Under the pieces are notes generated by a model. It made no database searches. It was not told where the DNA came from and worked only from the letters and a program-made list of their open reading frames with translations. Both the position numbers and the translations under genes were made by a program. Source: JANXQG01 sp963719885 (GTDB lineage Bacteria > Planctomycetota > Planctomycetia > Pirellulales > Thermoguttaceae). Taken from it: 64,000 bases of DNA. The stretch lies in the NCBI GenBank assembly GCA_963719885.1, contig CAVRDP010000009.1, positions 186,001-250,000 on the forward strand. Direction: 5' to 3'. Shown here one piece after another: positions 45,689-55,374 of the stretch (its first letter is position 1; each line of letters starts with the position of its first letter).

Positions 45689-47116
45689 ATGAACCAATTT
45701 CTCCCCATCCTCCTTCTTTTCATCGGCCTCGCCATCGGCGCAACCGCCGCTTGGCTCGTCCTTCGGGCCAAAGCCCAACATGCCTACGACCGTGGAAAGT
45801 CTGATGGCGAGGGCCAGCGGATCGCTTTGACCGAGCGCGTCCAGGCCCGTGACCAGACGATCAACGACCTGAACCTCAAAGTTCAACAACTTGAGCAGAA
45901 GGTCCATGAGGCCCAGACCGCCGAATCGAACCTCAAGGCGAAGCTGGCCCAATATGCCACGACCCTCGACCAGGAACGCAAGCAGGCCGAGGAGAAGCTG
46001 GCGGTCGTGAACCGGGCCCAGGAGAAGTTGGCCGACGCCTTCAAGGCCCTGGCTGCCGAGGCCCTCAAGAGCAACAACCAGTCGTTTCTCGACCTGGCGA
46101 AGGCCACCCTGGAAAAGTTCCAGGAGACTGCCAAGGGCGACCTGGAAAAACGCCAGCTGGCCATTCAGGAGCTCGTCAAGCCGGTCAAAGAGTCCCTGGA
46201 AAAGGTGGATACGAAGATCAACGAACTGGAAAAGGCCCGGGCCGGTGCCTACAGCGGCCTGACCGAGCAGGTCAAGTCGTTGATGGATACGCAGAAGCAG
46301 CTACAGTCCGAGACGGCCAACCTGGTGAAAGCCCTCCGCCGCCCCCAAGTTCGCGGCCGATGGGGCGAAATCCAGTTGAAACGGGTCGTCGAGATGGCCG
46401 GGATGCTCGATCACTGCGACTTCTATGAACAGCAGAGCACCGATGCCGAGGAAGGCCGGCTGCGGCCCGATCTGCTGGTCCGCCTGCCCGGCAGAAAGCA
46501 TATCGTCGTCGATGCCAAGGCCCCGCTGTCGGCCTACCTCGACGCCGTCGAGGCCAAGGACGAGGAAACCCGCACGGCTCGGCTCCAGGCCCACGCCAGG
46601 CAGGTGCGGGAGCACATTTCCGCCCTGGGGCGGAAGTCCTATTTCGAGCAGTTCGACCCGGCCCCGGAGTTCGTCGTGCTCTTTCTGCCCGGCGAGGACT
46701 TTTTCAGCGCCGCCCTGGAGCACGATCCGGGCTTGATCGAGATGGGCGTCCAACAGAACGTCATCATCGCCACACCCACGACGTTGATCGCCCTGCTGCG
46801 GGCGGTGGCCTACGGCTGGCGGCAGGAGAAGCTGGCCGAGAACGCCAAGGAAATCAGCGACTTGGGCAAGGAACTCTACAAGCGGCTGGCGAGCATGGGC
46901 GACCATTTTGCGCGGGTGGGGGACCGTCTCAAGAGCGCCACGGATGCGTATAACAGCGCCCTGGCGTCGTTGGAGTCCAGGGTCCTGGTGACGGCCCGAA
47001 AGTTCAAGGACTTGGGGACGACCGGCGTGGATGCCGAGATCGACGAATTGCCGCCGGTCGAGGTCACGCCAAGATTGTTGCAGGCCCCGGAATTGACAGG
47101 AGGGGAGCAGAAATAG
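45689..47116 (+). CDS. rmuC: DNA recombination protein RmuC
   Basis: 475 residues. One N-terminal membrane helix (LPILLLFIGLAIGATAAWLVL), a long coiled coil (about 40-190: ARDQTINDLNLKVQQLEQKVHEAQ ...), then the conserved RmuC domain: RPQVRGRWGEIQLKRVVEMAGM, LPGRKHIVVDAKAPLSAYLDA, FLPGEDFFSAALEHDP and IATPTTLIALLRAVAYGWRQEKL. RmuC limits inversions at short inverted repeats in E. coli, a point of interest in a genome so rich in palindromes. Complete gene. Confidence 0.93.
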   Translation: MNQFLPILLLFIGLAIGATAAWLVLRAKAQHAYDRGKSDGEGQRIALTERVQARDQTINDLNLKVQQLEQKVHEAQTAESNLKAKLAQYATTLDQERKQAEEKLAVVNRAQEKLADAFKALAAEALKSNNQSFLDLAKATLEKFQETAKGDLEKRQLAIQELVKPVKESLEKVDTKINELEKARAGAYSGLTEQVKSLMDTQKQLQSETANLVKALRRPQVRGRWGEIQLKRVVEMAGMLDHCDFYEQQSTDAEEGRLRPDLLVRLPGRKHIVVDAKAPLSAYLDAVEAKDEETRTARLQAHARQVREHISALGRKSYFEQFDPAPEFVVLFLPGEDFFSAALEHDPGLIEMGVQQNVIIATPTTLIALLRAVAYGWRQEKLAENAKEISDLGKELYKRLASMGDHFARVGDRLKSATDAYNSALASLESRVLVTARKFKDLGTTGVDAEIDELPPVEVTPRLLQAPELTGGEQK

Positions 47117-47126
47117 GCTAAAATCC

Positions 47127-47441
47127 ATGTCCGATCTTGCCAAACTCGTCATCAAGAGATTTCCCGAGAACCGCAATCTGCAACTGATGGGCCTGCGGCT
47201 TCCCGCCAGATTCCATTGTTTCCGTTGCAATACGACGCAGAGGGCCAAGTTGCTGGCGGTGGTCTCGGGCGACTGGGAGCAATTGCTATGCCCGGCATGC
47301 TATGAGAAGCTTCTTTCCGAGAAGCCGGAAGAGCCGGTAGAGGCGCAGTTCCAAAGGATACCGGCGATGACGCATCCTGATAATCGACCGGACACCCTTA
47401 AGTACATACGATTACGTGTGGTCCTCTTCACGACCCGATAA
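47127..47441 (+). CDS. Small zinc-ribbon protein, unknown function
   Basis: 104 residues: FHCFRCNTTQRAKLLAVVSGDWEQLLCPACYEKLLSEKP gives two CxxC pairs of a zinc ribbon. It starts 10 bp after rmuC and is probably co-transcribed. The last residues overlap the end of the convergent glycosyltransferase gene by 30 bp. Confidence 0.65.
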   Translation: MSDLAKLVIKRFPENRNLQLMGLRLPARFHCFRCNTTQRAKLLAVVSGDWEQLLCPACYEKLLSEKPEEPVEAQFQRIPAMTHPDNRPDTLKYIRLRVVLFTTR

Positions 47442-49218
47442 CGCATAGACTTCGACGACCGTCCGTCCTGATTCGACGTTCTTGATTGTCGAGACCAAGG
47501 TCCAAGGTGCCGCAGGCACGAAATCATCGACGATGCTCGGCGGGGCCTTCTCGTCGCCCTGCCGGCGCCAGCGAAGATAGACCACGGCACGGCTGCCCTG
47601 GAGTTGCTCGATCAGGCCCGTCGCCGCGTTGGGCAGGGTGCGCGCCGAGATACTCGGACACGTTGCCGACGGCATAGGAAACGAACAAACCTCCGTGCCA
47701 GCGGCTGCTGGCGAACGGTTTGGGCAGGATTCCGGCACTCCGTAATTGCTTGGCGACGGAGCGAAATCGTGCAAGCCGGACCGACTGCGGGTGACTCAAG
47801 GGGATGTTTGCAAGTCGAATCACGTCCTGACAGGCCACAAGCAGAATAACAGGGACGAGCCACTGGGCCAATTCCCGCCATCGGGGTCGAATCCCGTCCA
47901 AACCGTCCTCGGTGGGATAGACCGTGCCGGTAACGATGAGCATGGCGCCCAGGCAGAGGATCGGGGTAATGGCCGGGACGATGTAGCGCGATTCAAGGTT
48001 GATCAGGCTGTATCCGCCGCAGTACAGGGCGACCGTCATGACGCACCACCACACGCCCGGGAATTCCTCGCTGGAAACCGCCTTTTCCACCTGGGACCGC
48101 CAAAGCGATAACTGTCGTATTGTCGCCTTTCGCTCCGCGAAAGTTGCGTTCTTTCGCGGAGCGAAAGGCGACGCTTGTGCCTGCGACGATCCTGGGCGAC
48201 GCCGATTGGCCCTTCTGATCGCCGCGAAGATCCCGCCGAACACGACCCACGGGACCACGTAGCCGATACAGTTCTTGAGGTTGTAGCCGATCACCTTCAG
48301 TTGCTGAAGGAAATGTTCACGATCCTGCCATGGCGTCCAGTCGGGCCCGAAGTGCGGATCGGCAATGAAATCGGCCGCCAGGCCCGGGTTCCATAGCGGA
48401 TCGTTGCCAAAAGCGGTTGGGCCCATGTTCGCGTGGTTGGCGGCGCCCGCTGTGGACGACGTGAATTTGCCGTAATGAGAAGTCAAGACCGCGATCCAAG
48501 GGCCGGCAATTGCCGCTTGGCCGACAAGGAATGCAATCCACGTGGTTCCCCAGCCGCGCCGGCCGATCGCCAAGCCTTGCCCGGAACGACGTGACATCCA
48601 CCAGCGCATCAATATGGTTACCGCCAGATGGACCGAGATGAAGGGGAGCATGTAGGCTTTGCCGAAGAAGGCCAGTCCCGCCACCGCTCCGCCCAGCAGG
48701 GCGCGAAAAGGCCTTTGCGGCAGCAAGGGATCCAAGACCGCGTAGAAATAGCAGAACAACAGGCCGTCAGCCAGCAGGTCGGGATCGAGCATGGTGGTGG
48801 CCCACGTCGCGGCTTGCAGGACGGCAGCGGTCATCACGGCGACGGATACCATCCGGTTGCGGCGCTCGTCGGCCCCGTGAGATCGGCAAACCACCCCGAA
48901 GACCGCGAGCAGATAGATCGCCCCTCCTGCCACGAGGACCATGCGGCCTGCTATCAGGTCGTCCATCCCGAGGTAGATCAGCGGCGCGATGCACCACGAG
49001 TAGAGAGGCGACCAGTAACCCGTGACGGATGTCCGCGGATCTTGCAAGAGGCAATGGGCAACGGTGGAATAGCCGACGAAGTCTGCGTTGACATAGCCGA
49101 TCTGACTTATGGAAATTGCCGTCGCGATTGCCAGATAGGCGACCAGGCTTCCCCCAAGGACGTGCCGCGGCTTGGAAAGAGGACGCAGCCCCGTTCCCTC
49201 GAGTTCTTGGTCGACCAT
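47412..49218 (-). CDS. GT-C glycosyltransferase (PMT/ArnT-like), one frameshift
   Basis: About 601 residues with one extra base removed near 47643 (reads EYLARTLPNAATG). Multi-pass membrane enzyme that transfers a sugar from a polyprenyl carrier. The first external loop has NADFVGYSTVAHCLLQDPRTSVTGYWSPLYSW with the usual acidic residue; about eleven helices follow (LLFCYFYAVLDPLL, AFLVGQAAIAGPWIAVL, WCVMTVALYCGGYSLINLE ...). Residues ASPFAPRKNATFAERKATI in a cytoplasmic or loop region are coded by a perfect 22-bp palindrome inserted in frame. Acceptor unknown. Confidence 0.78.
48122..48172. repeat. Perfect 22-bp palindrome inside the glycosyltransferase gene
   Basis: Arms 48122-48143 and 48151-48172 (start GTCGCCTTTCGCTCCGCG), loop of 7 nt. 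It is 51 bp, a multiple of three, and is translated as SPFAPRKNATFAERKAT-like residues within the membrane protein. Confidence 0.92.
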
Positions 49219-49245
49219 GACGATTGCTCGATGCTTTCCGTAACG

Positions 49246-50781
49246 TTAGTCGTTCGCAGCGGGCGAAAACTTGGCCAGCACGAGGCCGGCCTTGCGGGCG
49301 TTCGGGTAGGCGTTCTTCAGCGGCCATTCGGGCCCCGGCGAGTGGCCGGCCACCCATATCGAGCCATCCGGGGCAAAGGCGTTGGCGCGGAGATTGGCCC
49401 CGTTGCCTCCCATGTACGTCGAATACAAAAGCGTGCCCAGGTCGCTGGACAACAGCGAGAAGAAGGCGTTGTTCTTGCCGTGGAGCTGCGGCTGAAAACA
49501 GCCCGCCGTCACCGGGTAATCGGGCGACGTGGTTCCCCATCCGCTGGTGATCAGGACGCTGCCGTCCTTGCCCACGGAGAGCGTATCCGGGCCGTTGATT
49601 TCGTCGCCGCTGCCGCCAAGGTAGCTGCAGGCCAGCAACTTCCCGGTGGGCGAGAGCTTGACGATGCCGAAATCGGTGTTGCCGCCGCCGTATTTCCGCT
49701 GGAAGGCGCCGGGGGTCGCGGGCCATGTGCCGTCGACGCTAAACGTCGCGAAGATGTTGCCTTGTGAATCCAGGGCCACGTCGTGCGTTCGCGGCACCGA
49801 GATCCTCCCCGCGCCCAGGTAGGTCCCGAAGATCAGTTTCGATCCATCCGCGGAGAACTTGCCCAGCCACGAGGCGCAGGGCTTGGTACAGAAAACGCCG
49901 GGCGTCGTCGGCATGTCCTTGGATGAGGTGCCGGTGAAGACGATCGGACAGTGGTCGGGGCCGACGCAAAGGCTCGCCTCCAGGGCATTCCCGCCCGTGC
50001 CGCCGATGTAGGTCGCCCAGAAGACCTTCTTGCCGTCGCTGGAAACCTTCATCACGCCAAGGTCCTCGACGCGGCCAGGCAGCGTGCGGCCCGCGTGCGA
50101 CCGCTTGCAGTAGGCGTTGGCGAACCAACTTGCCGGCAACTCCCCGGCCGAATCCTTCAACCAGCCGAAGGTCAGATACAGATTGTCTTCGTCGTCGATC
50201 GCCAGGTCGCGGCATTCGATGTTGGTGCCGACATAACTGCCCCACAGGACCCGCGAGCCGTCGGCGCTGAGCTTGGCAATATAGCCGTTGGCCCCCACGT
50301 ATTCCTCGCCGGGGATCTTCACGTTCTTCGTGCGGGCCAACGGTTTCGGCTGGAAGGCGTCGGGTGAGACGGGCATGCCCGCGCCGCCGATCCCCGCCGC
50401 GTAGACGCAGCCCTGGCTGTCGACCTTGACCGAATAGGGGCGGTCGTGTCCCGCGCTTCCGACGAGCGTGGACCAGATGAGCTTGCCCTCGGGCGACCAT
50501 TTGGAAATGGCCATGTCGGCCTCGCCGTGGAATGTCCGGTCGTAGGCGCCCTCCGTGGTCGGACATTCCGCGTCCCACGTGGACCCGGCCAGATAGACGT
50601 TGCCCCGGGCGTCGACGGTCATCCCGCGGCAGTCCATCTTCGCGCCGAAGAACGTGGAGAACGCGAGGTTGTAGGTCCGGCCGCCCGCAATCGGCTTGCG
50701 GGCGAGCGCAGATGCAGGGAGGCTCGCAGTGACTCCGCCCGCGATTACAAGTAGCAAGAGTAGCTTTATTGCCTTTCGCAT
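49246..50781 (-). CDS. Secreted SBBP/beta-propeller repeat protein
   Basis: 511 residues from the ATG at 50781. Signal peptide LLLLLVIAGGVTASLPASALA, then tandem propeller blades with the pattern LxVDxxGNVYLAGST, KLSADGSRVLWGSYVG, VGSAGHDRPYSVKVDSQGCVYAAG, KVSSDGKKVFWATYIGGTGGNALEASLCVGPD and so on, about seven times. SBBP repeats are found in large planctomycete cell-surface proteins; ligand unknown. The gene is intact and monocistronic, ending 27 bp from the glycosyltransferase start. Confidence 0.85.
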   Translation of the reverse strand: MRKAIKLLLLLVIAGGVTASLPASALARKPIAGGRTYNLAFSTFFGAKMDCRGMTVDARGNVYLAGSTWDAECPTTEGAYDRTFHGEADMAISKWSPEGKLIWSTLVGSAGHDRPYSVKVDSQGCVYAAGIGGAGMPVSPDAFQPKPLARTKNVKIPGEEYVGANGYIAKLSADGSRVLWGSYVGTNIECRDLAIDDEDNLYLTFGWLKDSAGELPASWFANAYCKRSHAGRTLPGRVEDLGVMKVSSDGKKVFWATYIGGTGGNALEASLCVGPDHCPIVFTGTSSKDMPTTPGVFCTKPCASWLGKFSADGSKLIFGTYLGAGRISVPRTHDVALDSQGNIFATFSVDGTWPATPGAFQRKYGGGNTDFGIVKLSPTGKLLACSYLGGSGDEINGPDTLSVGKDGSVLITSGWGTTSPDYPVTAGCFQPQLHGKNNAFFSLLSSDLGTLLYSTYMGGNGANLRANAFAPDGSIWVAGHSPGPEWPLKNAYPNARKAGLVLAKFSPAAND

Positions 50782-50981
50782 GACTCGCCCTTTACAAGAA
50801 GAACTAATTTCGAAGCCGGGGCGATTGTATGGCGGTTGAATTATTTGTGCAAGGGACGGAGGCGTGGGGAGATGACGTAAAGCGTTTAGTGATGGCAGCT
50901 TAGGCGGTTTTCCGCTTGAATCCACCACGCCCACATCGCCACATATCCGACCGGAAGGGGAAAACAAGTGCAGACGCGATC

Positions 50982-51010
50982 TTGACATACATAGCACGGC
51001 TATGTATACT
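50982..51010 (+). promoter_or_regulatory. padR promoter with embedded operator
   Basis: TTGACA (50982-50987) and TATACT (51005-51010) with a 17-bp spacer. The spacer is almost filled by a perfect palindrome at 50987-51007: ATACATAGC, ACG, GCTATGTAT. ATGT/ACAT palindromes are the usual binding sites of PadR repressors, so the operon probably represses itself. Confidence 0.8.
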
Positions 51011-51041
51011 GGTACTATGCATTTCACCGGAGGAGATTTTT

Positions 51042-51383
51042 ATGCCTTGGTCTAAGGAGCTGGTAGCCGCAAGTGCCACGCCTCTGATTCTGTCGGTTCT
51101 CGCACAAGGGGAAAACTACGGATATGCCATTAGCAAGCGGGTCGCTGAGTTGACACGAGGCGAAATGCAGTGGACCGATGGCATGCTTTACCCAGTGTTG
51201 CACCGTCTGGAGAAGCAGCACTACATAAAGTCCGAGTGGCGAGTGCTGGAGTCTGGAAGACGCCGTAAGTACTACCGACTCCAGAAGGACGGGGTAAAGA
51301 AATTGGCAGAAGAGCGAGGCCGCTGGGAAGTCGTCAATAACGCCTTATCGTCTCTCTGGGAGCCAAAACCATGTTTGACCTGA
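51042..51383 (+). CDS. PadR family transcriptional regulator
   Basis: 113 residues: winged-helix domain LILSVLAQGENYGYAISKRVAELTRGEMQWTDGMLYPVLHRLEKQHYIKSEWRVLESGRRRKYYRLQKDGVKKL, full PadR signature. The start has GGAGGA 8-9 nt upstream. Promoter with a palindromic operator 30 bp before. It overlaps the following membrane protein gene, as usual for PadR and permease-prefix pairs. Confidence 0.93.
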   Translation: MPWSKELVAASATPLILSVLAQGENYGYAISKRVAELTRGEMQWTDGMLYPVLHRLEKQHYIKSEWRVLESGRRRKYYRLQKDGVKKLAEERGRWEVVNNALSSLWEPKPCLT

Positions 51384-52088
51384 GTAAATCGCTGCGCGAC
51401 TGGAAACAACAGTTGGGACAGGGAGAGGGATGCTCCCAGGATAACATCGATGAACTTGAGGAACATCTGCGCGAGGAAATGGAAGGGCTTACGCAAGCGG
51501 GACTTTCCAGTGAAGAGGCTTTCTTCTTGGGTACGAGACGTTCTTGGAAACATTGATTTTCTCAACGACGAATTTGGAAAGGTCAATACTCGATTCATAT
51601 GGCTGAATCGATTGCGCTGGATGGCAAGTGGTGTCCTGATCTACTTGGGAGCCTCGACGGCAGAGGCGGCGTTTCGGAGGGTTTTGACAGCGGGCGCGGT
51701 AATGGCGGGCCTGACTCCGTTCGTGGCTGGATTCCTGATCACACTGGCGAGCATCGGAGTCATAATACTGGCTGCCATATTCGTCATGAAGGCCATCTCG
51801 CATCGAAGGATCGACAGCGCAGGCACGTACCCCCGTGCGTTTGCGGCGAAGTGCGGTCTTCTTTTTTGCGTGTTGCTGTGGTTTACTTTGTTGCCTCTTT
51901 GCGGAACTGCATCGCACTCTTTCCTTTTCCGGCATATGTCACGGGCGGACTGGAACGTGACAATAAACGGACTATTTCTCGGGTCGTATTATGTAGAATC
52001 AGCACTCTCAATCATCCTACCGCTGGTAATTGCTGGCTGGATGCTGAAGGGAACGAAAAAAGGAGTCAAGGCCGGACCTTCTTCCTAA
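51371..52088 (+). CDS. Permease-prefix-domain membrane protein of the PadR operon, one frameshift
   Basis: About 238 residues after removing one extra T near 51540 (GTRRLGNIDFLNDEF). N-terminal soluble prefix LSKSLRDWKQQLG and NIDELEEHLREEMEGLTQAGLSSEEAFFL, then four helices (MASGVLIYLGASTAEAAF, GLTPFVAGFLITLASIGVIILAAIFV, GLLFCVLLWFTLLPLCG and SALSIILPLVIAGWML). Such proteins are controlled by the neighbouring PadR and may sense or export a toxic compound; mechanism unknown. Confidence 0.75.
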
Positions 52089-52397
52089 AGCTGTTCGGAG
52101 GTTGCCGGGGTCAGGCCTCGGGTTGCCGGGGTCACACCTTAAAACTTAACTGTCGGCCTCGTGGAACAGCCGCTGGCGACCGTCGTGCACATTTTTAGGG
52201 TGTGACCGCAACGCCGAGCCTCTCCCATATTCGCTTCTTGCACGGCCCAAAGAAGATCAGACTACCGTCAATCCGCCAGGGTGCCGCGCAATCCACGCCA
52301 TCCGGGTTCCGTAGCCAACCCATTGGCCCGGGGGGAAGTTGCAGGAATCTCCCCCCTCCGTTGCTTCTCTGCTTCACCTCGATTACAATCAGGCCGG
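52089..52397. other. Intergenic stretch with transposon-like debris
   Basis: Holds GCCGGGGTCA units twice and GGGTGTGACC in the opposite sense, text I associate with the ends of REP-type or IS-like elements, then a CT-rich tract leading into a truncated gene. No intact gene. Confidence 0.45.
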
Positions 52398-52766
52398 TAT
52401 GAGGAATTTGAAACCTCAGTCGTATTTGTCAGTTGGCTGGAGCAACGGTTTAAGGACAAGACGAAGAAGGAGATTGAGACCATGCTTTTAGGAGAACTGC
52501 CCGATCTGGAAGAAACTGCCTCCGGAAAAGATCTCATCCGCATCGGTGAGCAGCGCGGCGAGAAATGCGGCTTGGAGAAGGCAATCCTGGCTTTCCTTGC
52601 CACGCGGCACGGGACGGTCCCTGCGGCAATCCAGGAGAAGATCGCGAAACTTGCGCCGGCCGAAGCGGAACGCATGATGCAATTCCTCGCCCAGTGCCAT
52701 TCGCTCGACGAAGTAACCCGGTGGCTGGCCCGTCCGAAAACCAAAGGCCGAAGACCCAAGACCTAG
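52398..52766 (+). pseudogene. C-terminal fragment of Rpn/PD-(D/E)XK nuclease-like protein
   Basis: About 122 codons: YEEFETSVVFVSWLEQRFKDKTKKEIETMLLGELPDLEETASGKDLIRIGEQRGEKCGLEKAILAFLATRHGTVP and ERMMQFLAQCHSLDEVTRWL. This is the helical tail found behind the nuclease domain of Rpn/transposase-like proteins; the nuclease domain is absent and the 5' part is repeat-like. A remnant, with possible translation from the ATG at 52482. Confidence 0.6.
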
Positions 52767-52964
52767 CTTGGGTTACCTAACTATGGGCTAATTGCCTTAA
52801 ACGCAATTAACTAATAATAGAATACATTCCGTTTGGTCAACCGCCAACCCGGTCACATTCCGCCGGTTCACGGTCAGCTTATCATGCCATTTCATTTGAC
52901 AAGAGCTCATTCCGCCAATAGAATACAAGTTCTGGACCGGGAATTAAGCGAAGGAAAATGAACC

Positions 52965-55300
52965 ATGTTTCAAAATCTCTTCTTCGGACAAAGAAACCAG
53001 AAATCGAACACCGCTCGACGTGGCTCCGCCGGAAAGGGCCGCTCCAACGCTGGCTGCCGAATGTTGCGGTTGGAGGCGTTGGAAAATCGTTCGCTGCTGA
53101 GCGTCAGCATCGGGCTATCCCCTTCGGGTGCTGCTCCTCAACTCTCCACGCCGATTCATGGTTCGCCGATGCCGGCGCAGGCCGTGGCGACCAAACTCAC
53201 GTTGGAAACGCGGGCCAACGCCACGGTCGGCGTGCCCACCTGGGTGGAAGTGACGGCCTTGAATCAGAATGGCCGCCTGGTGCTGAACTACAGCGGCAGC
53301 GTGACCCTGACCAGCACCACCGATGCCAGCGTCAACGTCATGATCCCGAGCACTGCGTTTCATTTCGGGATGGCCTGGGCCCAGGTGACGTTCGCCAAGT
53401 CCGATGCGACCGAGAACCTGATGGCGATGGACACCTCGACTCCGCCGTTGACCGCGACCGCCACGTTGAACGTCGCTGCCGCGCCAGTGGCGACCAGCCT
53501 TATGTTGAAAACGCCGGCCAACGCGACGGCCGGCGTGCCCGTCTGGGTGACAGTGACGGCCCTGGATCAGAATGGCCACGCGGTGCCGAAATATACCGGC
53601 AGCGTGACCCTGACCAGCACCACCGATCACAGCGTCAACGTCATGATCCCAAGCACTGCGTTTGAACACGGGCAGGCCCGCGTTCAGGTGACGTTCGCCA
53701 CGGTCGACGCGATGGCGAACCTGACGGCGACGGACAGCTCGACTCCGCCGTTGACCGCGACCGCCACGTTGAACGTCGCTGCGGCGCCGGTGGCGACCAG
53801 CCTTATGTTGAAAACGCCGGCCAACGCGACGGTCGGCGTGCCCGTCTGGGTGGAAGTGACGGTCATGGATCAGAACGGCCACCCTCTGCCGAACTACACC
53901 GGCAGCGTGACCCTGACCAGCACCACCGATTCCAGCATCAAGGTCGTGATCCCGAGCAGTGCGTTTCAACATGGGGAGGCCCGCGTTCAGGTGACGTTCG
54001 CCACGGCCAATGCGATGGCAAACCTGACGGCGACGGACAACTCGACTCCGCCGTTGACCACGACCGCCACGTTGAACGTGGCTGCGGCGCCCGTGGCGAC
54101 CAGCCTTATGTTGAAAACGCCGGCCAACGCCACGGTCGGCGTGCCCGTCTCGGGTGGAAGTGACGGTCCTGGATCAGGACGGCCACCCTCTGCCGAACTA
54201 CACCGGCAGCGTGACCCTGACCAGCACCACCGATTCCAGCATCAAGGTCGTGATCCCGAGCAGTGCGTTTCAACATGGGGAGGCCCGCGTTCAGGTGACG
54301 TTCGCCACGGCCAATGCGATGGCAAACCTGACGGCGACGGACAACTCGACTCCGCCGTTGACCACGACCGCCACGTTGAACGTGGCTGCGGCGCCCGTGG
54401 CGACCAGCCTTATGTTGAAAACGCCGGCCAACGCCACGGTCGGCGTGCCCGTCTGGGTGGAAGTGACGGTCCTGGATCAGGACGGCCACCCTCTGCCGAA
54501 CTACAGCGGCAGCGTGACCCTGACCAGCACCACCGATGCCAGCGTCAAGGTCGTGATCCCGAGCACTGCGTTTCAACATGGGCAGGCCCGCGTTCAGGTG
54601 ACGTTCGCCACGGCCAATGCGATGGCGAACCTGACGGCGACGGACAACTCGACCCCGCCGTTGACCGCGACCGCCACGTTGAACGTCGCTACGGCGCCGG
54701 TGGCGACCAGCCTTATGTTGAAAACGCCGGCCAACGCCACGGTCGGCGTGCCCGTCTGGGTGGAAGTGACGGTCCTAGATCAGGACGCCCACCCTCTGCC
54801 GAACTACACCGGCAGCGTGACCCTCACCAGCACCACCGATTCCAGCGTCAAGGTCGTGATCCCCAACACTACGTTTCACCACGGGCAGGCCTGGGTCCAG
54901 GTGACGTTCGCCACGGCCAATGCGACCGCGAACCTGACGGCGACGGACAACTCGACTCCGCCCTTGACCGCGACCGCCACGTTGAACGTTGCTGCGGCGC
55001 CCGTGGCGACGAAACTTATTTTGAAAGCGCCGGCCCATGCGACGGTCGGCGTGCCCGTTCTGGGTGGAAGTGACGGCCGTGGATCAGAATGGCCACCCGG
55101 TGCCGAACTACAGCGGCAGCGTGACCCTGACCAGCACCACCGATCCCAGCGTTGATGTCGTGATTCCGAGCACTGCGTTTGAAGACGGGAGGGCCCGGGT
55201 CCAAGTGACGTTCGCCACGGCCAATGCAATGGCGAACCTGACGGCGGCGGACAGCTCGACTCCGCCCTTGACCGCGTCGGCGACGATCAGCGTGGCGTAG
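52965..55300 (+). CDS. Secreted protein of seven tandem Ig-like repeats, two frameshifts
   Basis: About 777 residues. The N-terminus has the planctomycete export/anchor signature CRMLRLEALENRSLLSVS (LEPR-XLL-like), then seven repeats of 101 residues: VATxLMLKTPANATVGVPVWVEVTVLDQNGHPLPNYTGSVTLTSTTD...VTFATANAMANLTATDNSTPPLTATATLNVAAAP. The repeats are beta-rich and resemble bacterial Ig-like (Big) domains, suggesting an extracellular adhesin or scaffold. +1 changes fall near 54151 (repeat 4) and 55055 (repeat 7), both at the same point of the repeat unit. The protein ends after the last repeat with TASATISVA. Confidence 0.78.
53184..55300 (+). repeat. Seven tandem 303-bp coding repeats
   Basis: Units start with GTGGCGACC at 53184, 53487, 53790, 54093, 54397, 54700 and 55003. 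Spacing is 303 bp except 304 for unit 4, which carries an extra base. Units 3, 4 and 5 are nearly identical, so recent duplication or gene conversion is likely. Confidence 0.92.
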
Positions 55301-55374
55301 GTTGTAGCATGATGATTCATGGATGCCATGCCTCCCGCTTGCCGTGGGCATGGCATCCATTTGTTTGTCACAGC

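Noticed and set aside
53184..55300. CRISPR-like array
   Set aside because: The 303-bp units have no spacers and encode protein in frame.
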